Part shown: positions 13,561 through 26,400 of the stretch, piece after piece | How the letters are laid out: the number at the start of each line of letters is the position of its first letter | How positions within the stretch are numbered: the stretch's first letter is position 1 | From: Flabesymbios commensalis | Taxonomy: Eukaryota > Annelida > Polychaeta > Terebellida > Flabelligeridae | NCBI GenBank assembly: GCA_964017125.1 | Contig: OZ024907.1 | Coordinates: 22,569,496 to 22,633,495 of the forward strand | Direction: 5' to 3' | DNA: 64,000 nt | The notes under the pieces: model-generated | Told to the model about the DNA's origin: nothing | The model's input: only the letters and a program-made list of their open reading frames with translations | The model's database searches: none | Program-made: the position numbers and the translations under genes

Positions 13561-15248
13561 TATCTTATATTGCTTGTATTATGTACTTTTCAGTGCATGT
13601 TTTGTATTTAAATATGAATTTTATGTATTTGTAGGCCCAATGCAATGGGAATAGGTCATTTTTACATTCAAGTTTCTCTATTACTCTATTTGCAGCCATA
13701 CAGTGCAATAAATTGATATCTGCAATTCAGCATTTGATTTTATATTTTTGTTTGTTAGCAATGTCGTTGTTCGTGATATGTTTAGATAAGCGTGAAGCAC
13801 TGTTTTTGGTCTATATCAGATGCGATAGGGGCTAGTTGTGATATTTAATATTCTAAAAAAAATGTGTTTTGCTCGGTAAGACTAAAAGGTTGGTATCAGA
13901 TCTTCGATGTTGTAAGAAAGTTGGTAGGCTACATAGATCGCTTTTATCAGAAATACATAATACCCTGTATTGTGTATTTCTGCTATTATATATATAACAT
14001 TCCTCTAGCGATGTGAATCTGTTCAGTCTGTCGACACCCGTAGAAATACTGCAGATAGAGCTGTTTTAAGGCGTCCTCGACAGGCAGGCTCAGCTAGCAG
14101 ATTGGCATTGGTCACCTTCTGCCACATTACGTCCTGTGTTTACAGTTCAGGCTCACCTGATGCCTCAGGTCGACCTTTCTTACAATATATTTGAGATAGC
14201 TAATCCAGCATCATGGATATAGTCAATTAGTTCATCCCCCAACCAACGAAGTTTGAGGCTGTGGATTACCCTGGACGTCCGCATTTTCGTTTCCGGAGCG
14301 TATCTCTGTAACCCATGGGAGATTTCTTTCATATTGCACACACACATTCCGTAGGGGGTGTATATGTTTTCCTTTTTGGGTTTTAACCTTTGACCTACTT
14401 GTGGGATGACTGGATCATGAATTTTGATTAAAATGTTTCTAAACAGGTCCTAATTATATAGCGACTAATTCACTGCTCCGTGATCTCCAGTCCCCGTTTC
14501 TCCTACATGGGAAACAAACTTCATGGTATAATTGAGGTAGTTTGGACGTTGAATGCTGATACTTTGAGCAGGTAAAATACGTAAGAGCTTCAGCACAGCA
14601 CATGCATTTGGCATCAAAGCTGGACGAATATCATATTCAAGTGTTGGAAAAGCATTGACCAAATATAGCCAGAATGTCACAGAAGCACTTGTGAGATAAC
14701 TGGTTCATACATTGCATGCCACAGATCGAAGGATATTCTGGCATATAGCTTAATAAATAACAGAAATTTCCCAGGGGTGCATATACAATCGACAAGGCCA
14801 ATCTATTACAGTAAACATGGTTAATAGTAGGCCTAAGATTCTTTTCAAATAGAAAGGTATAAACGGGTCACGTAACCCAGGTAACCCGGCTTGGATCCGC
14901 CCTTGGCGCTGCATGGCATGGTGATCTGCCATGAATGTGATTTAAATGATCCTCGATATTGGTTTAAATTGCACTTTATGTCCCCCAGGTGTTCTGCTTA
15001 TTGTGTGAAATTTAGAGCGGGTGGGTCCTGAATATATAGTGAAATAAACCACAATTCCTTATTGAGCATTAATTGGATGGGGACAAATTTGGGACTGGAA
15101 AAAATATATATTTCCACTTTTTGAAGTGCATGGTACGAGACGCCATGCAGTCCGCTTAGTGAAGTGGTCCGAAACCGCGGGTATACTGTATATCTAAGCA
15201 AATATAATCTCGAGGGAATTATTGGACAGTACTCTCTCATGCATGTTG
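13561..15248. other. Intergenic, no gene recognised
   Basis: A repeat-like unit at about 14,290-14,400 (GTTTCCGGAGC, TAACCCATGGGAGA, CACACACACATTCCGTAG, CCTTTTTGGGTTTTAACC) recurs in two diverged copies at about 50,220-50,500. The three minus-strand open frames between 14.46 and 15.24 kb have no recognisable similarity and are not called. Confidence 0.5.
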
Positions 15249-15556
15249 CAAAAAAATGAATGGGGTTTCAGGCCACCTTTGTGCACATAATAGATTAAAC
15301 TGGTCCAGAAGAACCTCCTGAGGATGGTGAGATGGCACTGCCCTCCAGACACAGGATTCGAAATTCGAACCTTGGCGGTCTCAGGCCGAGCCCGCTCCTT
15401 CTCGGTTACGGCGGCTCCTCACAATATATATTCCTTTCGAGTGAGCAGAGAAGAAACAGTTTTCTTTCTTTGAAACTTGAATGCCAGGGCGTGGTTTGAA
15501 TCCGCTATTTCCAAGCAGGTAGCTTTAACCAATGCACCAGGACCCCCGCCCCACGC
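15249..15556 (-). mobile_element. Dimeric tRNA-derived SINE (copy 1)
   Basis: Read on the minus strand there are two tRNA-like units with RNA polymerase III box-like motifs. The first has TGCATTGGTTAAAGC and GGATTCAAACC; the second has GTAACCGAGAAGGAGC and GGTTCGAATTTC. A linker carrying TTTCAAAGAAAG separates them, and a conserved tail follows (CACCATCCTCAGGAGG, TGTGCACAAAGGTGGCC, ending CCCATTCATTTT). Two more copies, also on the minus strand, lie at 32,508 and 35,620. Confidence 0.8.
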
Positions 15557-16080
15557 AGGTCGCAACCATCTTACTCTGGCATATGCCGATTAGATGATGT
15601 CCGTCTTTATTAACTACTGTAATTATTGATGCCATATGATACCTTTTTACTAAAATTTGAATAATTTTATTACAAGTATGTCACGAAAATGTTTTATATA
15701 GAACAATATAATACCAATGAATTATGGAACATTGTCCTTTCATGCTGGTTAGAGCCATCTTAGATTGACATGCCGATTATAATATATGAAGCATGTTATC
15801 TCAAGCGAATTTTGGGAAACATTGCCCTCACATATGCAGGTCGCAGCCGTCTTACTCTGACTTACCGATTAGATCATGTCCGAATTTATGTATCTTTACA
15901 TATTATGTATATTATGTATCTTGACATATTTTTACTAAAATATGAAAATTTTATTACAAATATGTCACATGAAATGATTTAGGTGAACATATAATACCGA
16001 GGAGAGTATGGGGCATTGCCCTCTCATACAGGTTGCACCCGTCTTATCCTGACATGCTGGGTGTTATGACTTTTTTTAAA
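15556..16080. repeat. Degenerate ~190-280-bp tandem repeat
   Basis: The phrase GCAGGTCGCA[A/G]CC[A/G]TCTTACTCTG recurs at 15,556 and 15,836, with weaker forms at about 15,748 and 16,027. Each is followed by GCCGATTAGAT-like, TTTTTACTAAAAT and AATTTTATTACAA segments. Directly abuts the SINE. Confidence 0.65.
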
Positions 16081-17507
16081 TATAACATGGGATATTTTAT
16101 TGTCACGTAAAACGTTTTAGATAACAATCTAACGGGCCCTATATCTAGGGTAGGGGACACTGTAGGGGTCGTACCTGTGCTGTTCTGACGTCACTATTGA
16201 GTCATTTAGTTTTGGCATATGTCTAGGCCTAATCTGCACGGCTAAGTATATCGCTCTAAATAAAATTTCAAAAAATCATCTATATTTATTTTGTTTTTAT
16301 TACTTTTTTTAAACATGTCTTAATGATCCCCATGCATTGGCCCAATGTACTCCATACATGGGGAACATTGGGCTAGACCTAATCCACCAGAGCTAATATT
16401 TTTGTCATTAGCTGATGACTGTGCCGAGAGAATATCATAATGTTTGGTACTTGTGTAATAGTTGACTAAAATATATATACATGTTATAGTTTCCATCCCT
16501 TAAGGTAGCTAAGTTATTTTACAAAACGTAAAATGTGTCCCAATGGGCCCAAGTATCCGCTAATTGTGACGAAACGTATTTCTGAACTAAGGGTGCCAAA
16601 CGTCTTTCCAAACTATGACAATGGGGGTGAGACGTCTTTCCTACGCATAGGGAATGTGTAAAGTGCTGAACAGGGGCGAATTTTTACTGCACCGTTTTTT
16701 CGTTTATTATAACCTCCTGTTTTATTTTTAGGGGTTATATTTAATCATATCTACACCAATCGACTGCACCATCCGCACACACAAATCAGCAATATTTATT
16801 CTGTTTTTATTACTTTTTTAACATGTCTCAATGACACAACACGAAATGCAATACCCCATTTGAGGAGGGATCGCTGTCACCACTAAGAAGATACAGGGTA
16901 GAAAAAGGGCAGGGTCACCGAAATATAAAATAGCAGTAAAATTAGTTAGGATTGTTTTGCTAATAAAATAACAAATACGCCATTTATAGGTATCTAAGGA
17001 ATGACAAATGGGAAAATAACTGTCATTATCATCTAAACTAATTATAATAGGCCCCTATACAAAATTATAGTTGCTTGATTTCGAAAGAGACACTTCTAAA
17101 TTAAAAGGGAGGCCACTGTGAACTCCCCCCCCCCCCTTCCCCCTTAGATCCGCCGCTGCTGAACTGATTTCCTAAGTAAGCATATGAAGCGGGGGCGAAT
17201 CTAGCCGTGACGTACTCTATGAGAAACCTTCTATTCAGCCACTCGCTGTGAATGGACTCATTAAAAATGGGGTGACCTGACTATGGTGCGAAAAGTCTGT
17301 GTACCAATTGATATGGGACGAGTTAACATGTGAAGCATGAAGGTGAAGGACACACCCGCCTACAGCTGTGATATTTCAGCACAATTTCACAAACATCCAG
17401 GAAGTTTATAGTTTGTTTGCCTGTATCTTTACCTTATATGATAATAATAGATTCATGTTTGTGCAATTTGTGCAATATATTCTGTAAATTTTGGCAGTGA
17501 GAAGAAA
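16081..17507. other. Intergenic region and presumed NAAA promoter
   Basis: No gene recognised. It contains a C-run at about 17,125-17,141. The last ~100 bp (ATATGATAATAATAGATTCATG...) precede the NAAA start and presumably include its 5' UTR; no TATA box or initiator can be assigned with confidence. Confidence 0.4.
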
Positions 17508-20500
17508 ATGACTTGTCATTGTCTAGTTGTGATATTGACAGCACTTTCGGCAGTGTTACTCTCAGAAGTATCTTGTGATTATCGCCCAAATTGGTACACC
17601 GTGAATTTGGATGACCCTCCTGAGACAAGATGGACCACAATTATAAATCACCACAGAGATATCATAACAGATTTACAAGAAGTATTCAGGTGAATTTAAA
17701 AAAACTTTTTCCAGTGGCCAGAAGTTAATTTTTATAGGCTATATAATTAACTGATAAACTAACTTAGCCTAAGTCAAACGAGTAGATCTACAACTAGTAC
17801 AAGTACAACTACATTTTGACAATTTTCAATTGATGAGATGAGGTAATTTTTTAACCTTTTTTGTGTTTAAAAATTAAAAAGGGCTCATGCAACAATTACT
17901 TTTAAGAGTGTTAAAGGGTTGACTGTTTTTTGCTCAGGTCTAAAATTCCATCTTTTGTGTATCCGTTCGTGGAGAGACTGTCATCTGAAGTGAACAATTA
18001 TCTGCCAGAGCCTTATGCAAGAGAAATGCAAGGTTTGACAAATACAAATAGTATCATTTTGTAGTTTTTAGCTATTACTATACTCATTTGTTTTTATTAA
18101 TGGTCATTGGTATAGCTTTTAACATGTTTAATTTGCAATCATAGACAGGAATTTTTTAAGTGGACAGGAATTTTCTTAGACCCCCTGTAAAATACTTCTT
18201 GAATTGATATTTGGTGTGGCCAAATAATCTTTCCTGATAAGACGCAGGTTAGGGGGGTCCGGGAATGTTTTGTATTTTTAACTGCAAATTATTGCAAAAT
18301 AATGTATTTCGGAGGATATTGCTGGGGTAAATTTTAAACTTTGTGATCTTAGGGGGGGGGGGGTCGTCGTGCGACCCTCTCGAACCCCCCCCCCCCAAAT
18401 GACGTGCCTGATAGACATAGAAACAACCCAGGTAGGCCTGATGTAGGCTTATGATGTTAACTATATATAACGTTTTGGTGAACGATGTAATTTTGCAGAA
18501 TTGACATAGGTTGTCACAATGTATGATGATACAACTTAGAACATTGTGACAACATTGACACAATTTCATTATAACAATTGGTACACTGAAGGAATTAGCA
18601 TCATTAGATAATGTACATATACAGTTAGTATATCAAGATATGTTGAATTTCTTGATACTCTATGCCCCATTATATTGGCATTTATAATATTTAGACAAAT
18701 CAGTCCCAGGAATCGATAAAAAATAGTGAGCACAGCAGGGATGAGGTAATAGTAATATGTAATAGTAATAGATGGGAGAGTAATAGTAATATAAAGCAAA
18801 CGACTGTGATAGTAATTAGTAATAGTTATAGAATAATTAAAAAGTTAGAGTAATCAGGTAATAGCAATAGATTGCATGTAATCAGTCATATTACTATATA
18901 CTCCACTCCACTAATATACTATGTCTTGGAGTATTTTCTTTTGTGTTATCTAGTTTTCATATCTGGCAATATTTGTTTTGCATTTTGTATACACCAGTTT
19001 AATATTTCGTTTTTTTTCAGGTATTGCCCATGAGTTAAATTCATCTGTTGGTGTTCTTGTATTAGAAAATCTGCTTTATGATATTACAGCGTAAGTTATA
19101 TTGATGAAAAAAATAAATATATATATATATCAAGACTTTTAATATTTGCAGGATTGTCATTATTTAATACACATAGCAACTCTTTTTTCAGGAGCGAATG
19201 ATGATAACCAGGGATTTACTTAATTAAGGGATGGACTAGATTTAAATTTTCGAAGAAGTACATTAATTTATATTTATTTGTCATATATAATTAATTTGAA
19301 GACTCAGATTTTGTTATTTAGCAAGGTTTCTGCAGGGGGGGGGGGAAGTCCCAGCCTTTCTATTCCTCCCCTCCCAATCAGTACCAAAAAATTTTTTTTT
19401 GGCTGCTATTTCAGGTAAAATACCCACTTATAACTAAAGCTCGAGATCTATTTGTCTGACCCCCCCCCCACCCCTTTTGGACCCCCCCACTTAAACATTC
19501 CTGACGGAACCCTGTTTAGCCTATAATGTATACTTTTTTAGAATCACATCTTTAACTGCCATATCAATGTATATTTTCCTGTTTATATAGAGGATGTACG
19601 AGTATTGTTGCACAAGACAAAAATGGAACTATTTGGCATGCTCGCAACATGGATTACCATTTCACAGAAAAGCTGAAAAAAAATACAGTTAATGTCAATT
19701 TTGTTAGAGGAGGAAAAGTGAGTATCTTAAAAATGACACTTTTTTCTGTGGTATCTCTATGTCATAAGGACCAGCTCTGGGTCAGATTAAACATATTTTC
19801 AGAAAAGCATAAAATAATGTATTCAAAACTTTAAAATTTTATGATTGTGTTCTTTCTTGACCATGTCATGATAACTGTTGCTGAAAATGGGTGTGATGTC
19901 ATAACAGATGTTGTGGATGTATTTCTGTTTCAGGTTTTGTATCAGGCCACTTCATATGCTGGATATGTCGGTGTTCTGACTGGACAAAAGCCTAAAGCCT
20001 TTACTATCTCCATGAATGAAAGACGTAAGTTAAAATCTTGTAGACTATGTGAAAATCACATGTAGCGTTTCAGTGAAAGAGCAAGATACTGCAAATAAAG
20101 CAGTTGGTTAGTCCTACATATATGTTTATTTATTATAATGACTGATAGTAATTTATTATAATGACTGACAGTAACAATCTTCATTCAAAATGAAAACTTT
20201 AAGTGTATCCAATCTCTATATTCGTGATACTGCTGGTCATTCACTGTAATACACAGTGATACACGTACAGCAAAAAGAAAGTACAACATGCTAAATTTCA
20301 CATACTCTGATACATTTAATGTTTAAGCTTCTCATTGTTTTTTTTTCAGTAAAGTCTTTTTCTCAAGTGACAGTATTTTATTCAGCTTATTTCAACTTAA
20401 CTTTTTGAAAGCAATTATGATCACACCAATCCATGAAAAAAACCAAATATGCCTTGTGCGCCACCGAATAAAGAGATGCTGACTTTCATGGTCAACACAT

Positions 20501-23423
20501 GAAATGTCACAAGATTAGTGTTATCTCTAGCATCTGTTTTAGTGAGGTGAGAGACTTTTTATTGAAGCTTCCTCCTCGATTCTGGACCTACAACACGGTC
20601 ATGTGGCCGAATGTTGAGCTAATATATTTAGGCCTTAGGTTTTGGAATATTACCATGATTATTAGTTTCTTCCAAACTTTTTTTATATAATGATTTTCTT
20701 AATTTTCAAAAGTGCAATTCTGCTCTGAAGACTACATAACTGTGCTGCAAAATGTTGGTGCGTTATTTAGTTTTTTATTGAATTTATCTGACTGGTTACT
20801 TTTTTAAAGTTCCTGAGACAGTTAGGGAATTCCATTTTTGGCTAATACATTTGTATACACACAACAGTGTTGTTTACATCTACAACATGATCCTACAACA
20901 ATCCAAATAACTTTATTCATGACACCAAATTATTATGTTTACAGCTTAGTGCTGTATCCCATGTACCGGTATATATGGCTTAGTGATCCATGGTCATGAT
21001 TAATTTATAACAAATTTGTAATATTTTGTAAGTGATGTTTGTATATTATCTCAGATCTGTGGGCTATCGGTTCAAAACTCAATAAGAAATGGATGAGCTG
21101 AAAACTGCTGTAGAATAATAATAAAATTAAAGATCCATTTGGAAAACCTTGTTGCCTTATTAGATACTATGGTCATATATAGGATACTTTATATAAATAC
21201 TAGGGACCAGGTGAGGTGATCAGTCTATATTAAGTCTTCTGAAGGACTCTTGTGGCATATCGGAGAGCACTACAGTTTTATCAATCTTAAACTTTGCAGA
21301 TGTATCGTTGAACAATTTGTTTTTTACGGGCTCACTCATCATCTCCTTTAGCTGGGCATCTGGAAAATAGAAGAGAATGACATAAATATAAAACACTAAT
21401 GAAATACACAGAACCATACAATACTTCGACAGAACGTTTTCGAATGTTATTTGGCTTTTAACATGTTTAAGTATGTAAAACAGGCAAAGGTTTCACCAGT
21501 ATACATTTTTTGAGTCAATGTCTGTATATTGAGACCTTCTCATTTTCTCATAGAAAAACTTACCTTGTACACAATGGTATGATATTCAGGTTTACATGAA
21601 GACCGTAATGCGGTAGCTGCGTAATCACAAGGTGTTTATTTCATCGACCATTTATCATGTTTATATAGCACCTATTTTGCCACTAGTGTCATCAGATGGT
21701 TACAAATATAAATTAAAACCGCTCTAAAGTACACTTTGCGGTATAGGGTGGTTATTTTATGTTTTATTTTATATCACCATCTCATGACGCTAAAGAAAAA
21801 ATAACTGCTATAATGGTTTATGAAAAAAAATCTTGTGACCACACAACCACAACGTTACCGTCTTTATTTCTATTACATCTGTGGCCACACAACCACAACG
21901 TTACCGTCTTTATTTCTATTACATCTGTGACCACACAACCACAACGTTACCGTCTTTATTTCTATCACATCTGTGAACACACAACTACAACTACAATAGA
22001 CTTTCTGATTGGTATGGAATACCTGACCAGGCTCAAATTTGGTTTTCGTCTTATTTGCAAAGTAGACACCAATCCGTAAAAATTAAAGACACTCTGTCAG
22101 ATAAAGTCACACTCTCATATCGAGTTCCACAGGGCTCTATGCTAGGACCAGTGCTTTTTACTTTGTACACTACACCTCTCAGCGCTATTATCTCAAGTTT
22201 TCACATAAACCACCATCTTTATGCCGATGATACTCAAATTTACATGTCTCTATCAGTTTCAAACGCTAAGGAATCTCTTGAGAAGTTGCAACATTGTTTA
22301 TAGGTGTGTCGGCCTGGATGACAGGATCTAAGCTGAAGCTTAATCCTAGCAAGACAGAATTTCTTCTTATTGGGACCCAACTTCAACGAGAATTTTTTTT
22401 GAATAATTTTCCATGCTTGATTCTAGGTCAAGACACAAATCCATCTACATCAGCTAAAAATCTCGGTGTACTATTCGACAATAGCCTCAATTTCCGAAAA
22501 CACATATCCCAAACATGTTGGGCATGCTTCCATCATATCCGTGACCTGCCTCGAATTCGAAAAAGTCTGTCCTTAGATCTTGCCAAGAAAATTGCAGTGG
22601 CACTCGTCAGTAGTAAGTTAGATTATTGTAACTCCCTTTTTCACAATATGCCAGATAAAGGATGTGAAATAAATATAATGATATAAGATGATAAAGGTGT
22701 ACTATTCGACAATAGCCTCAATTTCCGAAAACACATATCCCAAACATGTTGGGCATGCTTCCATCATATCCGTGACTTGCCTCGAATTCGAAAAAGTCTG
22801 TCCCTAGATCTTGCCAAGAAAATTTGCAGTGGCACTCGTCAGTAGTAAGTTAGATTATTGTAACTCCCTTTTTCACAATATGCCAGAAAAGGATATCGCT
22901 AGATTACAACGCGTTCAAAACTGCCTTGCAAGAGTGGTAACCAAGGCCCCACGATTTAGTTGTTCCATTCCAATTCTAAAACGATTACATGATTACATTG
23001 GCTTCCTGTCAAGTTTCGCTTTCCTTTTAAAATATGCGCAATAACCTTCTTAAACGTAAAAGACAACCAACCTGCATATCTGGCTGACTTACTTGTTCGG
23101 CCGAAATGCTCAAAATATCTACGCTCCACAAATAGATTTGTTGTTCCTCGTATATATACCAAGACTGGGTCAAGAGCTTTCTCTATATCTGGTCCAGCCT
23201 TATGGAACGCCCTGCCTGTGCCAATACGTTATGCCAAAACGATCCTAACATTCCGGAAATTACTTAAATCTCACCTATTTGACCTGACTTTTCCACCCTA
23301 GTCCCTTAGCAGCCCCGCTCCCTGTTGACGAACTAGCTTTGGCCTCAATAGTGACACATGATCACGCTAAGGATTTGTACGCCTCTGAGCTCGGTCCGCT
23401 GAGGATATAGGCGCTATTGATGC

Positions 23424-23454
<31 letters not shown>

Positions 23455-26400
23455 TATATATAGAAGAGCCTTATTTTTGTGAAATCACGTAAAAATATAC
23501 ATGCTATCTACAATTTACCCCGAGTTAAGAGGCATGCCGTGATATATAATAATTATATATAATAATCTTATGATATTATTATGCTTTAACTTTTTATACA
23601 TTAAATTAATATGGTCACACCCACGTATTATGCCAATATGTGAATATTTCTACTTACCCACTATGTCTTTCATTGTACCAGCTGATTGGTTCTCTTCCCC
23701 GTCCGGCATGTACTCGGCAGGCAACTTATGTTTAGGAATTAACTTGTAGATCTTTTCTAGGCTATTACCGCATAAGTTAAGCTGAAAAATGTAATATATA
23801 ACAAAAGGGTATTGAACACACACAAAATTTATCGGCTGAATTGTTCACCTTATTGTATACGATCATATAACACTGGTTTGTACGATCTGAATTTACTGTG
23901 GCTACCGCGACCCACAAGTTCAAGAGGTCGAAAATTACTCATATTTCCTCAATTCGAAACCAAAAATTTGCAAATTTTGATGTTGAAACCCTCATTTCAT
24001 TCCCAATGACGGTGATTTAACCTGCCAATAAAACAGATTAAGTAACGACCATACTTTTTCTTAACGGTGATTTTAAAGGGTTTAAGGCAACTGTTCGCGA
24101 GGTTGACCCGGTATGTTTAACATCTGGTGTTTATTAGGTTGTGATTCTTATATCTAGGTCCATGTTGCATAGAAAGGATTAAAACGTCATATCACATAAA
24201 CTTGTGAATCAGTCTGCGGCTTAAGATTTATATCTTAATAACATAATTTCTGAGAACTTCATCTAGTTTGATGTGTTCTTATTTGTGATTTTTGTTAACT
24301 TTGAAGAGTTATTTGAATGACAATTTCCTTTCTTCTACAAAAGAATCTCAACATATTCTTTGCCTAATTCATACTGAGGCACACAGCTTATTGTGCATTG
24401 TTATCCTCAGGTTCACAACTAACTTGAAACGTGTCACAGCATAATTGACATAATTCATTTCATGAGATCAAGATGCCAATGTAGCTGGATGCTTTCATAT
24501 TCAGGCTTCTTTCCTCATTAGACATATTAAATTCTTACTAAAGGGGAATTGTGACTTTTCAAGTAAAAATAATGTTTGGACTACGTTTGTGCGTTTTTTG
24601 GCGACCATTTTAAATATTGTTGTGTTATTTTTATTATGAGAGATTGATTGGAATTTTAGATTTTCGGATCCTGACTTCTTTGTTGGTTTAATGCTGTATC
24701 ACTGTCTGTGACGCTGGCAAAACATTAAACCACATTGCGTCGATGTTTCCTGTTCGATGCAATCACAACTCCTAGCTCAATGCTAAAATGTAGAATTTGA
24801 AAGGTTCTACTATTCATATCAAGCACCCAATGTTGGTTCAATGCTGAGCAATTCTCTGCGACGCTGGCCCCACATTGAAACATTATTGGATATAGGCCAC
24901 TGTATTTTAATTGATTAAATGTAGAGGGTGCTCAAAGGGTCGGTCAAAGGGCCCCTATTTAATAATCAAGATTCATTCATGAGCTTCTCCTGACATGTAG
25001 ATAATTGGACCGACGTTGATCCACATAGTGATCCAGAAAATCCTGAATAAATCCGATCATGCTGGATCATGCTGTATGCCTTAGAAAAGTCATAACACAC
25101 CTCCCCAAAACCTAAGGATCAGTGTGCCAAGGTTTGAAGTCGACTGGATAAAATAGCCCTCGAAATAGCCCTCGACATAGAATAATAAAAGTGTCGAGAT
25201 CCATACAAAACTTAATATATTTGGACCAAAAGGGCCAAACATAATAAGATGTCAATTTCTACTATTATCGTTTTAAATCCAATTCATTAGCGCATCAAAA
25301 AAAATATTTTCAAGAATAAGAAATTTCATTTCAACGAACGTAAATAATTTTTACCCACTTAATTAGCAGCGAGATACAACTTCATGTGGGTAAAAATGAT
25401 TATTATGAAAGCAATGTATTTATTTTAAAAAATGTTCTCTTTAACACTTTCATTGCTAATCAGTCACTACTATACTATAGTCATTTTAATTTGTTTTATT
25501 GCCGATCAAATCACTATTCAGAATGAGAGGAGTGTTAAACATCAGGATTTGCAAATGTTTCGTCTCCAATTAAACAAATGATACACGTAGGGGCCTACTA
25601 ATGTCGGGTTAAAAGTGGGTTAAAATTTAAATAAGATAACGTACTGGTTAACCCTTTAAGCCCTCACGATGCATTAAAGCATCATTTTACATCCCTGAAA
25701 ACAGACTTAATTTTCCTACAACTAGGGATTTTATAATGAAAATTTTCATGAAACTGGTTTACCAATACACATGATACATGTCAATTTTCTTCAATTTCTC
25801 ACCCACTTCAAATCATCTTCATCCACTACAAGTCGAGAATTGCGAGAGCAATTCGCGGCTTGTAGTGGATGAAGATGACAATGGTAAATTCAGGCTTCAA
25901 AGGGTTGGAACATATTATAGCAATGGCGGTTTGGGGGGGGGGGGGGGGGTAGGTATGTATATGCAAGGAATCTCTGGGGATATGGAATGGGCTAAACATG
26001 TGGTATCGTTACAATGAACCAGATTCAATAATATCTCATGGATTAACATTGAATAACCAGTGATCATCTAGAATTCCTTTGGTGTTGTTGAAGTCATAAT
26101 CATGACTGATAATAATCTGCTTTTAATACGAACGTAAACCGTCGTAGAATAAGGAATTATGTGAAGTGTCATTACGCTTGAGACTGAAGGAGAAAACGCT
26201 ATCGGAAAACGTTATGGAAGAATATTTTTTATCATATTTTGAAAAAAATTAAGTATTTTTTTAAACTTACCCTCTCTCTCATTTTCTTCGACATGAAAGG
26301 CTTGAGTAAGGTTACAAATGCTTCTACCACAGGACCATGGTTGTAGATGTGAATGGCTTTCACCCTCATTGGAAATGATCCCTAGAAATATACATTCAAT

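Noticed and set aside
18340-19490. G- and C-runs (e.g. 18,353, 18,388, 19,336, 19,461) as possible quadruplex regulators
   Set aside because: Long homopolymer runs occur scattered in introns and repeats here and look like simple-sequence expansion; no paired G-tract arrangement near a promoter is seen.
21836-21985. 46-bp direct repeats as a possible CRISPR array
   Set aside because: The units abut with no unique spacers, and the surrounding sequence is eukaryotic; it is a minisatellite.
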